From NCBI GenBank assembly GCA_040752915.1, contig JBFMHB010000032.1, positions 1 to 35,877 on the forward strand: DNA of 35,877 nucleotides. The letters run 5' to 3'. Source of the stretch: Acidobacteriota bacterium (GTDB lineage Bacteria; Acidobacteriota; UBA4820; DSQY01). Numbering within the stretch: the stretch's first letter is position 1; every line of letters begins with the position of its first letter. Below the pieces are notes generated by a model. That model worked only from the letters and a program-made list of their open reading frames with translations. It was not told the origin of the DNA and searched no databases. This document shows positions 7,854 through 15,636 of this stretch, in pieces. A program made the translations under genes and the position numbers.

Positions 7854-8885
7854 ATGGACGCTCGCTGGGTGGACCTCAGGTCGGACACGGTGACGCATCC
7901 CACGCCCGCCATGCGCCGGGCCATGGCGGAGGCGGAGGTGGGCGACGACGTCTACGGAGAAGACCCCACCGTCAACCGGCTTCAGGAGGCGGCCGCAAAG
8001 GCCGTGGGGAAGGAGGCCGCCCTCTTCTTCCCGTCGGGCACGATGGCCAATCAGGCCGCGGTCAAGGTGCACACCCAGCCGGGCCAGGAGGTCATTTGCG
8101 AGGCCTCTTGCCACATCTACAACGTGGAAATGGCCATGATGGCGGCCTTCTCGGGGGTTCTCGCCCGACCCGTTCCGGGTCTTCGAGGCCAGCTGGATCC
8201 TGGGGACGTGGAGGCCGCCGTCCGCCCCAGGAGCTACTACCTGGCCCAGACGGGGCTGGTCGCGGTCGAAAACACGGCCAACCTGGCGGGCGGGACCGTT
8301 TGCCCGCCCGGCCACGCCGCCGCCATCGGCGAAGCGGCGCGCCGCTTCGGCCTTCCCACCCACCTGGACGGGGCGCGCATCTTCAACGCCGCGGTGGCCC
8401 TCGGGGTGTCCGCGGCGGATCTTGCGGCCCCCTTCGATTCGGTCATGTTCTGCGTCTCCAAGGGGCTCTGCGCCCCCGCCGGATCCCTGCTGTGCGGGAG
8501 CGCCGATTTCGTGGAGCGCGCCCGGCGCGTGCGGAAGATGATGGGCGGAGGCATGCGGCAGGCGGGCGTCCTGGCGGCGGCGGGGCTGGTGGCCCTGGAG
8601 GCCATGACCGGACGCCTCGCCGAGGACCACCGCCGGGCGAAGGCCCTGGCCCGACGCCTGGCGGAAACGGACCTCTTCGATGTGGACCTCCCCTCGGTGG
8701 AGACCAACATCGTCGTGACCTCCGTGCGGCCGCCCCTTGCGGCGCCCCGCGTGGGCGAGGTGCTCAAGGAGCGGGGCATCCTCTGCCACGTCCTGAACGA
8801 GCGGTCCATCCGCTTCGTGACCCACCACGATCTCGACGACGAGGGGCTCGCGCGCGCCCTGGAGGCCCTGGGCGGACCCTTTTAG
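7854..8885 (+). CDS. ltaE: Low-specificity L-threonine aldolase
   Basis: This 343-residue PLP enzyme of fold type I cleaves threonine/allo-threonine to glycine and acetaldehyde. The N-terminal signature [20 protein letters not shown], the segment [15 protein letters not shown], and [12 protein letters not shown] (cofactor phosphate region) are diagnostic. The PLP lysine lies in [13 protein letters not shown]. Length and order match the family. It is a single-gene unit with its own promoter upstream and a convergent terminator hairpin after it. Confidence 0.93.
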   Translation: MDARWVDLRSDTVTHPTPAMRRAMAEAEVGDDVYGEDPTVNRLQEAAAKAVGKEAALFFPSGTMANQAAVKVHTQPGQEVICEASCHIYNVEMAMMAAFSGVLARPVPGLRGQLDPGDVEAAVRPRSYYLAQTGLVAVENTANLAGGTVCPPGHAAAIGEAARRFGLPTHLDGARIFNAAVALGVSAADLAAPFDSVMFCVSKGLCAPAGSLLCGSADFVERARRVRKMMGGGMRQAGVLAAAGLVALEAMTGRLAEDHRRAKALARRLAETDLFDVDLPSVETNIVVTSVRPPLAAPRVGEVLKERGILCHVLNERSIRFVTHHDLDDEGLARALEALGGPF

Positions 8886-8929
8886 GACGGTGCGGGGGAA
8901 GCCTGCAAGCCGGTAAGCGGGATGCCCGA

Positions 8930-8950
8930 GCGCCCCAGGGCGAGGGGCGC
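8930..8950. terminator. Bidirectional terminator-like hairpin
   Basis: A perfect 7-bp GC stem (GCGCCCC / GGGGCGC) with loop AGGGCGA lies between the convergent threonine aldolase and pilT stops. It has no T-tract. Confidence 0.45.
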
Positions 8951-8959
8951 GGCGGCCCG

Positions 8960-10039
8960 CTAGCCCTCGAGCATGAGGGCGCGCTCGAGCTCGGCGGGGT
9001 TGCTGAAGGAGGCCTTCGCCACGTCCAGGTCGATCTTTCCGGCCTTCACGAGTTCCAGGATGTTCTGGTCGAAGGACTGCATCCCGTAGACGTCGCGGCC
9101 CTTGTCCATGTGGCCCGGGATCTCGGCGAGTTTCTCCGGATCCCGGATGCACTCCTGGATGGTTCGTGTGACGCGGAGCACCTCCACCGCCGGGATCCTT
9201 CCCAGGACCGATTTCTGCGGCAGGAGCCGCAGGCAGATCACGGCCATGAGAGCGTCCGAGAGCCGCTTCCTCACGGAGGTCTCCTGGTCCGGAGGGAAGA
9301 ACCCGATCATCCGGTTGATGGTCTTGACCGCGTCCGTCGTGTGGAGGGAGGCGAGGACCAGGTGGCCGGTCTCCGCCGCCTTGAGGGCCGTGTCCGCCGT
9401 CTCCCCGTCGCGCATCTCTCCGATGAGGATCACGTCCGGGTCCTGCCGCAACACGGCCTGAAGGGCCTTGGCGTAGGACGGCGTGTCGCTCCCCAGCTCC
9501 CGCTGGGAAATCACCGAGAGCTTGTGGCGGAAAAGGAACTCGATGGGGTCCTCGATGGTGACGACGTGGGCCCGCCTCGTCTGATTGATGTACTCCAGCA
9601 TGGCGGCGAGGGTGGTGGACTTTCCGTTTCCGGTGGCTCCGGAGACGAGGACCAGCCCGCGGCGCAAGTTCGCCACCTGCTCGAGGACGGGAGGCAGGTT
9701 GAGTTCGGCGAAGGAGAGGATGGAAGCGGGGATGACCCTCAGGACGATGGAGAGGGTGCCGCGCTGCCTGAAGATGTTGACCCGGAACCGTCCCTGGCCC
9801 TCGAGGCCGTAGGAGACGTCCAGTTCCGAGATGTTCCCGATCTTGTCTCCGAAAAACGTGTGGGAGAGGATCTCCCGCGCCACCGCCTCGGTCTCCTCGG
9901 GTTCCAGGGGATGGTACTTCACCTCGAGGAGCTCGCCGTTCACCCGAAGGAGCGGGGGGTAGCCGACCTGGAGGTGGATGTCCGACGCGTTCTTCTGGAT
10001 GGCGCTGACGAGGAGCTTGTGAAAGATCGTCACGTCCAT
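8960..10039 (-). CDS. pilT: Type IV pilus retraction ATPase, PilT family
   Basis: The 359-residue hexameric secretion ATPase powers pilus retraction and twitching/DNA uptake. An N-terminal PAS-like domain (SAIQKNASDIHLQVGYPPLLRV begins it) is followed by Walker A GATGNGKST, an Asp box, Walker B DPDVILIGEMRD and His box HLVLASLHTTDA. The start is at MDVTIFHKLL with AAGGAG upstream; a longer frame to 10153 would cross the divergent promoter region. The N-terminal zinc-binding CxxC region of PilB is absent. PilU is the alternative name; without the usual C-terminal AIRNLIRE motif I cannot separate PilT from a PilT paralogue. Confidence 0.92.
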   Translation of the reverse strand: MDVTIFHKLLVSAIQKNASDIHLQVGYPPLLRVNGELLEVKYHPLEPEETEAVAREILSHTFFGDKIGNISELDVSYGLEGQGRFRVNIFRQRGTLSIVLRVIPASILSFAELNLPPVLEQVANLRRGLVLVSGATGNGKSTTLAAMLEYINQTRRAHVVTIEDPIEFLFRHKLSVISQRELGSDTPSYAKALQAVLRQDPDVILIGEMRDGETADTALKAAETGHLVLASLHTTDAVKTINRMIGFFPPDQETSVRKRLSDALMAVICLRLLPQKSVLGRIPAVEVLRVTRTIQECIRDPEKLAEIPGHMDKGRDVYGMQSFDQNILELVKAGKIDLDVAKASFSNPAELERALMLEG

Positions 10040-10058
10040 CGGGAGTCTCCTTCCCCAC

Positions 10059-10087
10059 AAGATAGCACTCCGCGGCTGCATCGGCAA
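10059..10087 (-). promoter_or_regulatory. Candidate sigma70 promoter for pilT
   Basis: On the minus strand TTGCCG (10087-10082) and TATCTT (10064-10059) are separated by 17 bases, about 20 bases before the pilT ATG. Confidence 0.45.
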
Positions 10088-10100
10088 AGGCCCGCCCGCT

Positions 10101-10130
10101 TTGCGCCACCGGACCGGCGTGTGGTATAAA
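10101..10130 (+). promoter_or_regulatory. Candidate sigma70 promoter for the polysaccharide operon
   Basis: TTGCGC and TATAAA are separated by 18 bases and lie about 25 bases before the aminotransferase ATG at 10156. It is the only AT-rich -10-like box in the divergent gap on this strand. Confidence 0.45.
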
Positions 10131-10155
10131 ACCGTACGCATGGAGGGTGCCAATC

Positions 10156-11319
10156 ATGAGCGTTCCCGTCCTCGACCTCACCCGGCAGTTCCGTCGCATC
10201 GAGACCGAGATCCAGCAGGCCGTAGCGGAGGTGTTCACGACCCAGCATTTCATCCTTGGAAAGCACGGGAAGGCCCTCGAGAAAGAAGCCGCCGAACACC
10301 TCGGAGCGGGGCACGCGGTGGGGGTCGCGTCGGGGACCGACGCGCTCCTTCTGGGCCTTCGGGTTCTCGGCCTCCGGCCTGGGGAGGGCGTCATCACGTC
10401 TCCCTTTACCTTCTTCGCCACCGCCGGAGCGATCCATAACGCGGGGGGGAGGCCCTTTTTCGTGGACGTGGATCCCGAGACCTTCAACCTCTCCCCCCGG
10501 GCCCTCCAGCGGTTCCTTGAAGCGGAGTGCCATCGGGGCGAAGGGGGACGACCGGTGCACGGGCCCACGGGAACCGTGATCCGCGTCCTCCTGCCCGTGC
10601 ACCTGTACGGGCTCTGCTGTGACATGGACGCGCTCAATAGCCTCGCCAAGGACTGGGGGCTCCTCGTTCTGGAGGACGCGTGCCAGGCCTACGGCTCCTC
10701 GTACAAAGGGCGTCGCGCGGGCGTCCTGGGAGACATGGCCGGGTTTTCCTTCTTCCCCACGAAGAACCTGGGCGGGGCCGGCGACGGCGGCCTCGTCACG
10801 ACGGGGGACGGAGCCCTGGCGGAGGCCCTGCGCATGTGGCGGGTCCACGGGAGCCGGGAGCGGTACGTCCACGAGACCATCGGATACAACTCCCGGCTGG
10901 ACGAGGTCCAGGCGGCGGTCCTGCGGGTCAAGCTGCGCCACGTGGACGATTGGAACAGGGAGCGGGCCCGCGTGGCCGAGAGATACGGCCAGGCCCTCGA
11001 GGGCATCCCGGGGGTGGCGGTGCCCCGCGCACCCGAGGGGTACGTCCACATCTACCACCAGTATGTGATCCGCACGCCCGAGCGCGACGCGCTCAAAGCC
11101 TTTCTGGACGGGAAGGGGATCGGGTCCATGATCTACTACCCCATCCCCCTCCACCTGCAGTCGTGCTTCCGTTTCCTCGGGTACCAGGAGGGGGCCTTCC
11201 CCGAATCCGAGAAGGCGGCGGCGGAGGTCCTCGCCCTCCCGGTTTTCGCGGAGTTGCGAGAGGAGGAGGTCCAGGAGGTGGCTCAGGCCATCCGGGACTT
11301 CCACGCCGGTCGTCGCTAG
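10156..11319 (+). CDS. DegT/DnrJ/EryC1-family nucleotide-sugar aminotransferase
   Basis: The 387-residue PLP-dependent enzyme should transaminate a keto-sugar nucleotide. Recognisable family elements are VPVLDLTRQFRRIETEI at the N-terminus, GVASGTDALLLGLR (cofactor phosphate site), SPFTFFATAGAI, LEDACQAYGSSYKG, and SFFPTKNLGG carrying the PLP lysine near residue 202. The C-terminal IYYPIPLHLQ segment is typical. ATG 10156 follows GGAGGG at a good spacing; GTG 10147 in the same frame is less likely. It leads the polysaccharide operon, and its stop is immediately followed by the ATG of the NusG-like gene. The exact sugar is unknown; 3- or 4-amino-deoxy sugars are usual. Confidence 0.93.
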   Translation: MSVPVLDLTRQFRRIETEIQQAVAEVFTTQHFILGKHGKALEKEAAEHLGAGHAVGVASGTDALLLGLRVLGLRPGEGVITSPFTFFATAGAIHNAGGRPFFVDVDPETFNLSPRALQRFLEAECHRGEGGRPVHGPTGTVIRVLLPVHLYGLCCDMDALNSLAKDWGLLVLEDACQAYGSSYKGRRAGVLGDMAGFSFFPTKNLGGAGDGGLVTTGDGALAEALRMWRVHGSRERYVHETIGYNSRLDEVQAAVLRVKLRHVDDWNRERARVAERYGQALEGIPGVAVPRAPEGYVHIYHQYVIRTPERDALKAFLDGKGIGSMIYYPIPLHLQSCFRFLGYQEGAFPESEKAAAEVLALPVFAELREEEVQEVAQAIRDFHAGRR

Positions 11320-11823
11320 ATGCTCGTGGACCTTCGGAGCGTGCGAAGGGTCTGGGCGGTTCTGGCCGTCAAGCCCCGGAAGGAGGAGGTGGCTTCGGCC
11401 GTTTTCGCCCGGGAGGGGTACTCGACCTATGCCCCCAAGTTCCGGGGACCGGGGTCCAAGGATGCGCTGCGGCCCCTCTTTCCGGGGTACCTCTTCGTCT
11501 GGCTCTCGCCATCGGTGGATTTGCCCCGGGTGAGGTATTTTCCCGCCGTCCTGCGCCCCTTGCTCTTCGGGGACCTGCTGGCGGGAGTGGAGGAGGACCT
11601 GGTGGACCACTGGCGCACGCGGGAGGCGGGGAGGGGATACCTCACGCCCGAGCCGCTCCCCGCCTTCGTGGTGGGCCAGCGCGTCCGCTTCAAGGAGGGG
11701 GTCTTCGCCGGCCTCGAGGGCGTGGTTCTCGAGAATTTCGCGTCCAGGGAGAGGGTCAGGGTCTTGCTCGACTACCTGGAACATTCCCTGCCTCTCGAAG
11801 TGGATCGCGACATTCTGGTGTAG
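11320..11823 (+). CDS. NusG/RfaH-like transcription antitermination factor
   Basis: This 167-residue NusG paralogue has an NGN domain (RVWAVLAVKPRKEEVAS, LFPGYLFVWLSP) and a C-terminal KOW motif (VGQRVRFKEGVFAGLEG). It is distinct from housekeeping NusG in sequence and setting: it lies as second gene inside a glycan operon with no gap from the first, as do RfaH-, UpxY- and LoaP-type specialised factors. It probably binds RNA polymerase and lets it read through the long downstream operon. No ops-like recruitment site was identified. Confidence 0.88.
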   Translation: MLVDLRSVRRVWAVLAVKPRKEEVASAVFAREGYSTYAPKFRGPGSKDALRPLFPGYLFVWLSPSVDLPRVRYFPAVLRPLLFGDLLAGVEEDLVDHWRTREAGRGYLTPEPLPAFVVGQRVRFKEGVFAGLEGVVLENFASRERVRVLLDYLEHSLPLEVDRDILV

Positions 11824-11866
11824 TTTCAAATACGAAACAAATGAAGGCGGAGTTTTTAGAAAGCCA

Positions 11867-12931
11867 ATGGCAAATACCGTGAAATCTGTGAATAGCGATG
11901 AATTGTATGTCGCCGTCTTGGCGGGCGGCTCCGGCACGCGCCTCTGGCCTTTGAGCACGTCCGCCCGGCCCAAGCCCTTTGTCTCCCTCGGTCCCCTGGG
12001 GAGCCTCTACTCCGCCACGGCCCGCCGGGTCAGGCGGCTCCGTCCCTCCGGGGCGGTCACCATTGGATCCCCCGCCCTCGCTCGCTGGTGCCGGGCCAAG
12101 GGGCTCACCTATCTGGCCGAGCCGGCGCCCAGGAACACCGCGGCCGCCGTGGCTCTGGCGGGAGCGGACGCCCTCCGCCGGATGGGGCCGGATGGCCTCC
12201 TGCTCGTCCTTCCGGCGGACCATCACGTCGGCGACCCCGGCCGCTTCGCCCTGACCGTGGCTCGCCTGGCCCGCGTATGCAAGGCTCACCGCGTCCTGGG
12301 AGTCATGGGCATTCGGCCCACAGGACCCGAAACGGCCTACGGGTATATCGAATCCGGGGACCCCCTCGGGGAGGGCTTCCGCCTCCGGCGTTTCGTGGAG
12401 AAGCCCGACCGCGAGAAGGCCCAGGCTCTCCTTGCGGAGGGGCGCGCCTCCTGGAACTCGGGGATGTTCCTTTTTCCCGTGGGGCGTCTGCGGGAGGAGA
12501 TGGGGCTCCATTGCCCGGGGGTGTGGGAGGCTTCGGAGGCGTGGCTCGAGCGCGGGGACCCGCGCCCCTATCTCGCCCTCCCTTCCATTTCCGTGGACTA
12601 TGCGCTCATGGAAAAAAGCGCCGGGGTGGCCATGGTCCCCGCGGACTTTTCCTGGAGCGACGTGGGGACCTACCCTTCCCTCCACCGGATCCTCCCGCGG
12701 GACCCGGAGGGAAACGCGGGCTGGGGCCCCCGGCGCGTCGAAAACTGCTCGGACTGCCTGCTGATCACCGACCGTCCGGCCCTCTTCAAGGACCTGCGGG
12801 GCATGGCGGTGATTCGCACTCGGGAGGGAAGCCTCGCGGTTCCTCTCGATGGGGCCGACGGAATCCGTTCCGGCGTGGAGGCCCTTCAGGAAGACGTCCG
12901 CTCTCGCGAGAGGACGAGCGTTCGCTGGTAA
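11867..12931 (+). CDS. manC: Mannose-1-phosphate guanylyltransferase
   Basis: The 354-residue nucleotidyltransferase makes GDP-mannose. It shows the signature VLAGGSGTRLWPLSTSARPK, EPAPRNTAAAVALA, VLPADHHVGD, the sugar-binding FVEKPDREKA and SWNSGMFLF, and ends with the mannose-type DVGTYPSLHRI. The C-terminal isomerase domain of bifunctional ManC/AlgA proteins is missing, so this is the short form. Start: ATG 11867 lacks a good ribosome site; GTG 11879 also fits and would overlap the stop of a 13-codon upstream frame (11841-11882). The first 45 bases are unusually AT-rich compared with everything around. Confidence 0.9.
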   Translation: MANTVKSVNSDELYVAVLAGGSGTRLWPLSTSARPKPFVSLGPLGSLYSATARRVRRLRPSGAVTIGSPALARWCRAKGLTYLAEPAPRNTAAAVALAGADALRRMGPDGLLLVLPADHHVGDPGRFALTVARLARVCKAHRVLGVMGIRPTGPETAYGYIESGDPLGEGFRLRRFVEKPDREKAQALLAEGRASWNSGMFLFPVGRLREEMGLHCPGVWEASEAWLERGDPRPYLALPSISVDYALMEKSAGVAMVPADFSWSDVGTYPSLHRILPRDPEGNAGWGPRRVENCSDCLLITDRPALFKDLRGMAVIRTREGSLAVPLDGADGIRSGVEALQEDVRSRERTSVRW

Positions 12932-13002
12932 ACCCCTGACGAAGGTCCCGGCGGGGGTGCGCCAGCCGCCGTCCCGGGCCTTCCCCATGTCTGGAGTCGC
13001 GA

Positions 13003-13725
13003 ATGAAAGGCGTGATCCTGGCCGGAGGGACCGGCTCCCGTCTCTATCCCCTCACGAAGGTCACCAACAAGCACCTGCTCCCGGTGGGGAAGAAGCCCAT
13101 GATCTACTACCCCATCGAGAAACTCCTCGAAATCGGGATTCACCACATTCTCATCGTGACGGGAACGGAGCACATGGGCGCCGTGGTCAACCTCCTGGGC
13201 TCGGGCAAGGACTTCGGCTGCGCCTTCACGTACAAGGTGCAGGACGAGGCCGGAGGCATCGCCCAGGCCCTCTCCCTGGCGGAGAACTTCTCGGGAGGGA
13301 GCCCCCTCACCGTGATCCTGGGGGACAACCTCTTCGAGGACGGCCTGTCCTCCCTCACCGAGCGGTTTCTGAGGGACCAGAAAGGCGAGGGCGCGCGCAT
13401 CGCCCTCAAGGAGGTTCCCGATCCCCACCGGTTCGGAGTGGCCACCCTCGAAGGGGACCGCGTGGTGAAGATCGTGGAGAAGCCCAAGGAGCCCGAAAGC
13501 CGTTGGGCGGTGACGGGCGTGTATGTGTACGACGCCCAGGTCTTCGACCTCATCCGGACGCTCAAGCCCAGCGCCCGCGGCGAACTGGAAATCACCGACG
13601 TGAACAACGCCTACATTCAAATGGGCCGGCTGGGGTACGAATTCCTTCAAGGCTGGTGGACGGATGCGGGCACCTTCGACAGCCTCGCCCACGCGAATAC
13701 GCTCGTGGCAGGAGGGACGCCATGA
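13003..13725 (+). CDS. rmlA: Glucose-1-phosphate thymidylyltransferase, short form
   Basis: The 240-residue enzyme makes dTDP-glucose, the first step to dTDP-rhamnose. It has the pyrophosphorylase signature GVILAGGTGSRLYPLTK with PVGKKPMIYYPIEKLLE, nucleotide-binding VILGDNLFED, and the sugar site EKPKEPESRWAVTGVYVYD. It lacks the C-terminal extension of approximately 290-residue RmlA enzymes, as in short-form relatives. ATG follows TGGAG. It overlaps rmlC by ATGA. Confidence 0.9.
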   Translation: MKGVILAGGTGSRLYPLTKVTNKHLLPVGKKPMIYYPIEKLLEIGIHHILIVTGTEHMGAVVNLLGSGKDFGCAFTYKVQDEAGGIAQALSLAENFSGGSPLTVILGDNLFEDGLSSLTERFLRDQKGEGARIALKEVPDPHRFGVATLEGDRVVKIVEKPKEPESRWAVTGVYVYDAQVFDLIRTLKPSARGELEITDVNNAYIQMGRLGYEFLQGWWTDAGTFDSLAHANTLVAGGTP

Positions 13726-14180
13726 TCCACGACGTGAAGGTCAAGAAACTGAAGGTCATCCCCGATGACCGGGGCCGCCTTATGGAAATGCTCCGGAGCG
13801 ACGACGAGTGCTTCGAGCACTTCGGCCAGATGTACCTCTCCACGACCTACCCCGGAGTCGTCAAGGCCTGGCACTACCACAAGCTCCAGAAGGACAACTT
13901 CGTGTGCGTCAAGGGGACCGTGAAGCTCGTCCTCTGCGACACGCGGGAGGGCTCCCCCACGAAGGGGGCCATCGACGAGTTCGTCATCGGGGAGCACAAC
14001 CCCCTCCTCGTGCAGGTCCCCATCGGGGTGTACCACGGTTGGAAATGCCTCGGGACGGAGGAGGCGTACGTGGTGAACGCTCCCACCCGGCCTTACGACT
14101 ACGAGAACCCGGACGAGTACAGGCTGGCGGCCCACGACAACGGCGTGATCCCCTACGACTGGACGACCCGGGACCGGTGA
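13722..14180 (+). CDS. rmlC: dTDP-4-dehydrorhamnose 3,5-epimerase family protein
   Basis: The 152-residue cupin is the third step of dTDP-rhamnose synthesis. Family motifs are PDDRGRLMEMLRSDD, QMYLSTTYPGVVKAWHYH with the catalytic histidine, QKDNFVCVKGTVKLVLCD and VPIGVYHGWKCLG. It is shorter than typical RmlC (about 180 residues), lacking part of the C-terminus, so it belongs to the short subgroup and specificity could differ. ATGA overlap with rmlA and an upstream AGGAGGG site fix the start. Confidence 0.87.
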   Translation: MIHDVKVKKLKVIPDDRGRLMEMLRSDDECFEHFGQMYLSTTYPGVVKAWHYHKLQKDNFVCVKGTVKLVLCDTREGSPTKGAIDEFVIGEHNPLLVQVPIGVYHGWKCLGTEEAYVVNAPTRPYDYENPDEYRLAAHDNGVIPYDWTTRDR

Positions 14181-14253
14181 GCGGGAGGAGGGGGGCGGGG
14201 AGAGAAGGGATGAGCCTTACCGCCCCGGCCCGACGAGAGGGCAGGGCCGGCCC

Positions 14254-15138
14254 GTGAGAATCGTCCTGCTGGGCTCGGACGGCATGTTCGGCCGGGACGC
14301 CGTGCCCCTCCTCTTGGAAGCGGGCCACTCGGTTCTGGCCGGGGACCTCCCGCGGGTGGACATCACCGACCTTCGGGCCCTGCTGGAGTTTCTCTCCGCG
14401 GAATCGGCCGACGTGGTGGTCAACGCGGCGGCCTTCACCGACGTGGACGGGGCCGAAGCCAGGCGGGAGGAGGCCTTCCGGGTCAACGGCGCCGGGGCCG
14501 AAAACGTGGCTCGGGCCTGCCTCCGCCTCGGCTTGCCCCTCGTCCATCTCAGCACGGACTACGTCTTCCCGGGCGACCGTCCGGAAGGGTACGGCCCCGA
14601 TGACCCGCCGGGCCCGGCGGTCAACGCCTACGGGGAAAGCAAGCTCGCCGGGGAAAGGGCCCTCGCGGAGCACCTGTCTCCGGACCGGTACCTCATCGTG
14701 AGGACCCAGTGGCTTTACGGCCGCCACGGGCGGAACTTCGTGGACACGATTCTGCGTCTGGCCAGAGAGCGGGAGTCCATCCGGGTCGTGGACGATCAGT
14801 ATGGAGCACCCACGTGGACCGTGTCCCTGGCCCGGCGGGTGGAGGGGCTCCTGAGCCGCGGCGCCCGGGGGACGGTCCACGCCGTCGGCGCCGGCGGCCC
14901 CATCACCTGGTTCGAATTCGCCCGGGAGATCGTTCGCCTGGCCGGCCTCCCCTGCACGGTGGAAGCGTGCCGCACCGAGGAGTATCCCCGTCCCGCCCGC
15001 CGCCCCCGCCACGCATGGCTCCGGCAGCCGGGGCCGGAGGAGGGAGCACCCTGGACGGAGGATTTGAGGGCCTTCTTTCGGGCGACGCGGGGGGAGGGGC
15101 CGTCCCTTGGAAGCAGTGCCGGCGGTTCGGGAGAATGA
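14254..15138 (+). CDS. rmlD: dTDP-4-dehydrorhamnose reductase
   Basis: The 294-residue NAD(P)H-dependent SDR enzyme reduces dTDP-4-keto-rhamnose to dTDP-rhamnose. It has the dinucleotide-binding LLGSDGMFGRD, VVVNAAAFTDVDGAEA, LSTDYVFPGD and the catalytic NAYGESKLAGE (YxxxK), all typical of RmlD. The start is GTG 14254, which overlaps the stop of a 15-codon frame beginning at ATG 14210 (GTGA). The last residues (GSSAGGSGE) are low complexity. Confidence 0.92.
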   Translation: MRIVLLGSDGMFGRDAVPLLLEAGHSVLAGDLPRVDITDLRALLEFLSAESADVVVNAAAFTDVDGAEARREEAFRVNGAGAENVARACLRLGLPLVHLSTDYVFPGDRPEGYGPDDPPGPAVNAYGESKLAGERALAEHLSPDRYLIVRTQWLYGRHGRNFVDTILRLARERESIRVVDDQYGAPTWTVSLARRVEGLLSRGARGTVHAVGAGGPITWFEFAREIVRLAGLPCTVEACRTEEYPRPARRPRHAWLRQPGPEEGAPWTEDLRAFFRATRGEGPSLGSSAGGSGE

Positions 15139-15139
15139 G

Positions 15140-15607
15140 ATGGACGTCCAGCGATTCTTCAAAATCCTGATCGAAATCGAGAGCCGCCTGGCCGAGCTCT
15201 ACGGGTGGTTCAGCGAGGTCTACGCGGAGGACGCCGAGGCCTCGGCCCTGTTCTACCGCATGGCCCGGGACGAGAGGTCCCACGTGGCCCTCATCCAGTA
15301 CGAACGCCGGCTTCTCAGGAAGGAAAAGGACCTCTCCTTCAAAGTGGATCTCTCCCCCAAGGAACTCGAAGACACGGCCTGCGAGGTGAGCAAGCTCCTC
15401 CTCTTGCGGAGCTCGCCCTCCCTGCCGGAAGCGCTGGGTCTGGCCCTCCGCTTCGAGAACAGCGCCGCGGAGAACCACATGGAAGGGATCGAAATCCGCG
15501 AGGCTCCGGGCCTTTCCCGCCTCCTCAAGAGTCTGGGCCGGGAGGACCGAAAACACTACTCGGATCTCGCGGCCTTCGCCAAGAAGCGAGGCATCGCCGC
15601 GCCATGA
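15140..15607 (+). CDS. Ferritin-like/rubrerythrin-type four-helix protein
   Basis: The 155-residue all-helical protein has a diiron-like pattern: an N-terminal glutamate in EIESRLAELYGW, ARDERSHVALIQ (ExxH), then RFENSAAENH and REDRKHYSDL in the second half. The second-half ligand motif is E-D-R-K-H rather than a clean ExxH, so metal binding there is uncertain. It probably handles iron or peroxide in the cytoplasm. It sits between rmlD and rmlB with overlaps or very short gaps on both sides, an odd place for an iron/redox protein. ATG 15140 is preferred over TTG 15107, which lies inside rmlD and has no ribosome site. Confidence 0.78.
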   Translation: MDVQRFFKILIEIESRLAELYGWFSEVYAEDAEASALFYRMARDERSHVALIQYERRLLRKEKDLSFKVDLSPKELEDTACEVSKLLLLRSSPSLPEALGLALRFENSAAENHMEGIEIREAPGLSRLLKSLGREDRKHYSDLAAFAKKRGIAAP

Positions 15608-15624
15608 GCGCGTGCGACCCCATC

Positions 15625-15630
15625 GGAGGT
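15625..15630 (+). promoter_or_regulatory. Ribosome-binding site fixing the rmlB start
   Basis: GGAGGT lies six bases before ATG 15637 and favours it over ATG 15604, which overlaps the preceding stop (ATGA) but would add 11 non-conserved residues. Confidence 0.65.
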
Positions 15631-15636
15631 CGAAGC

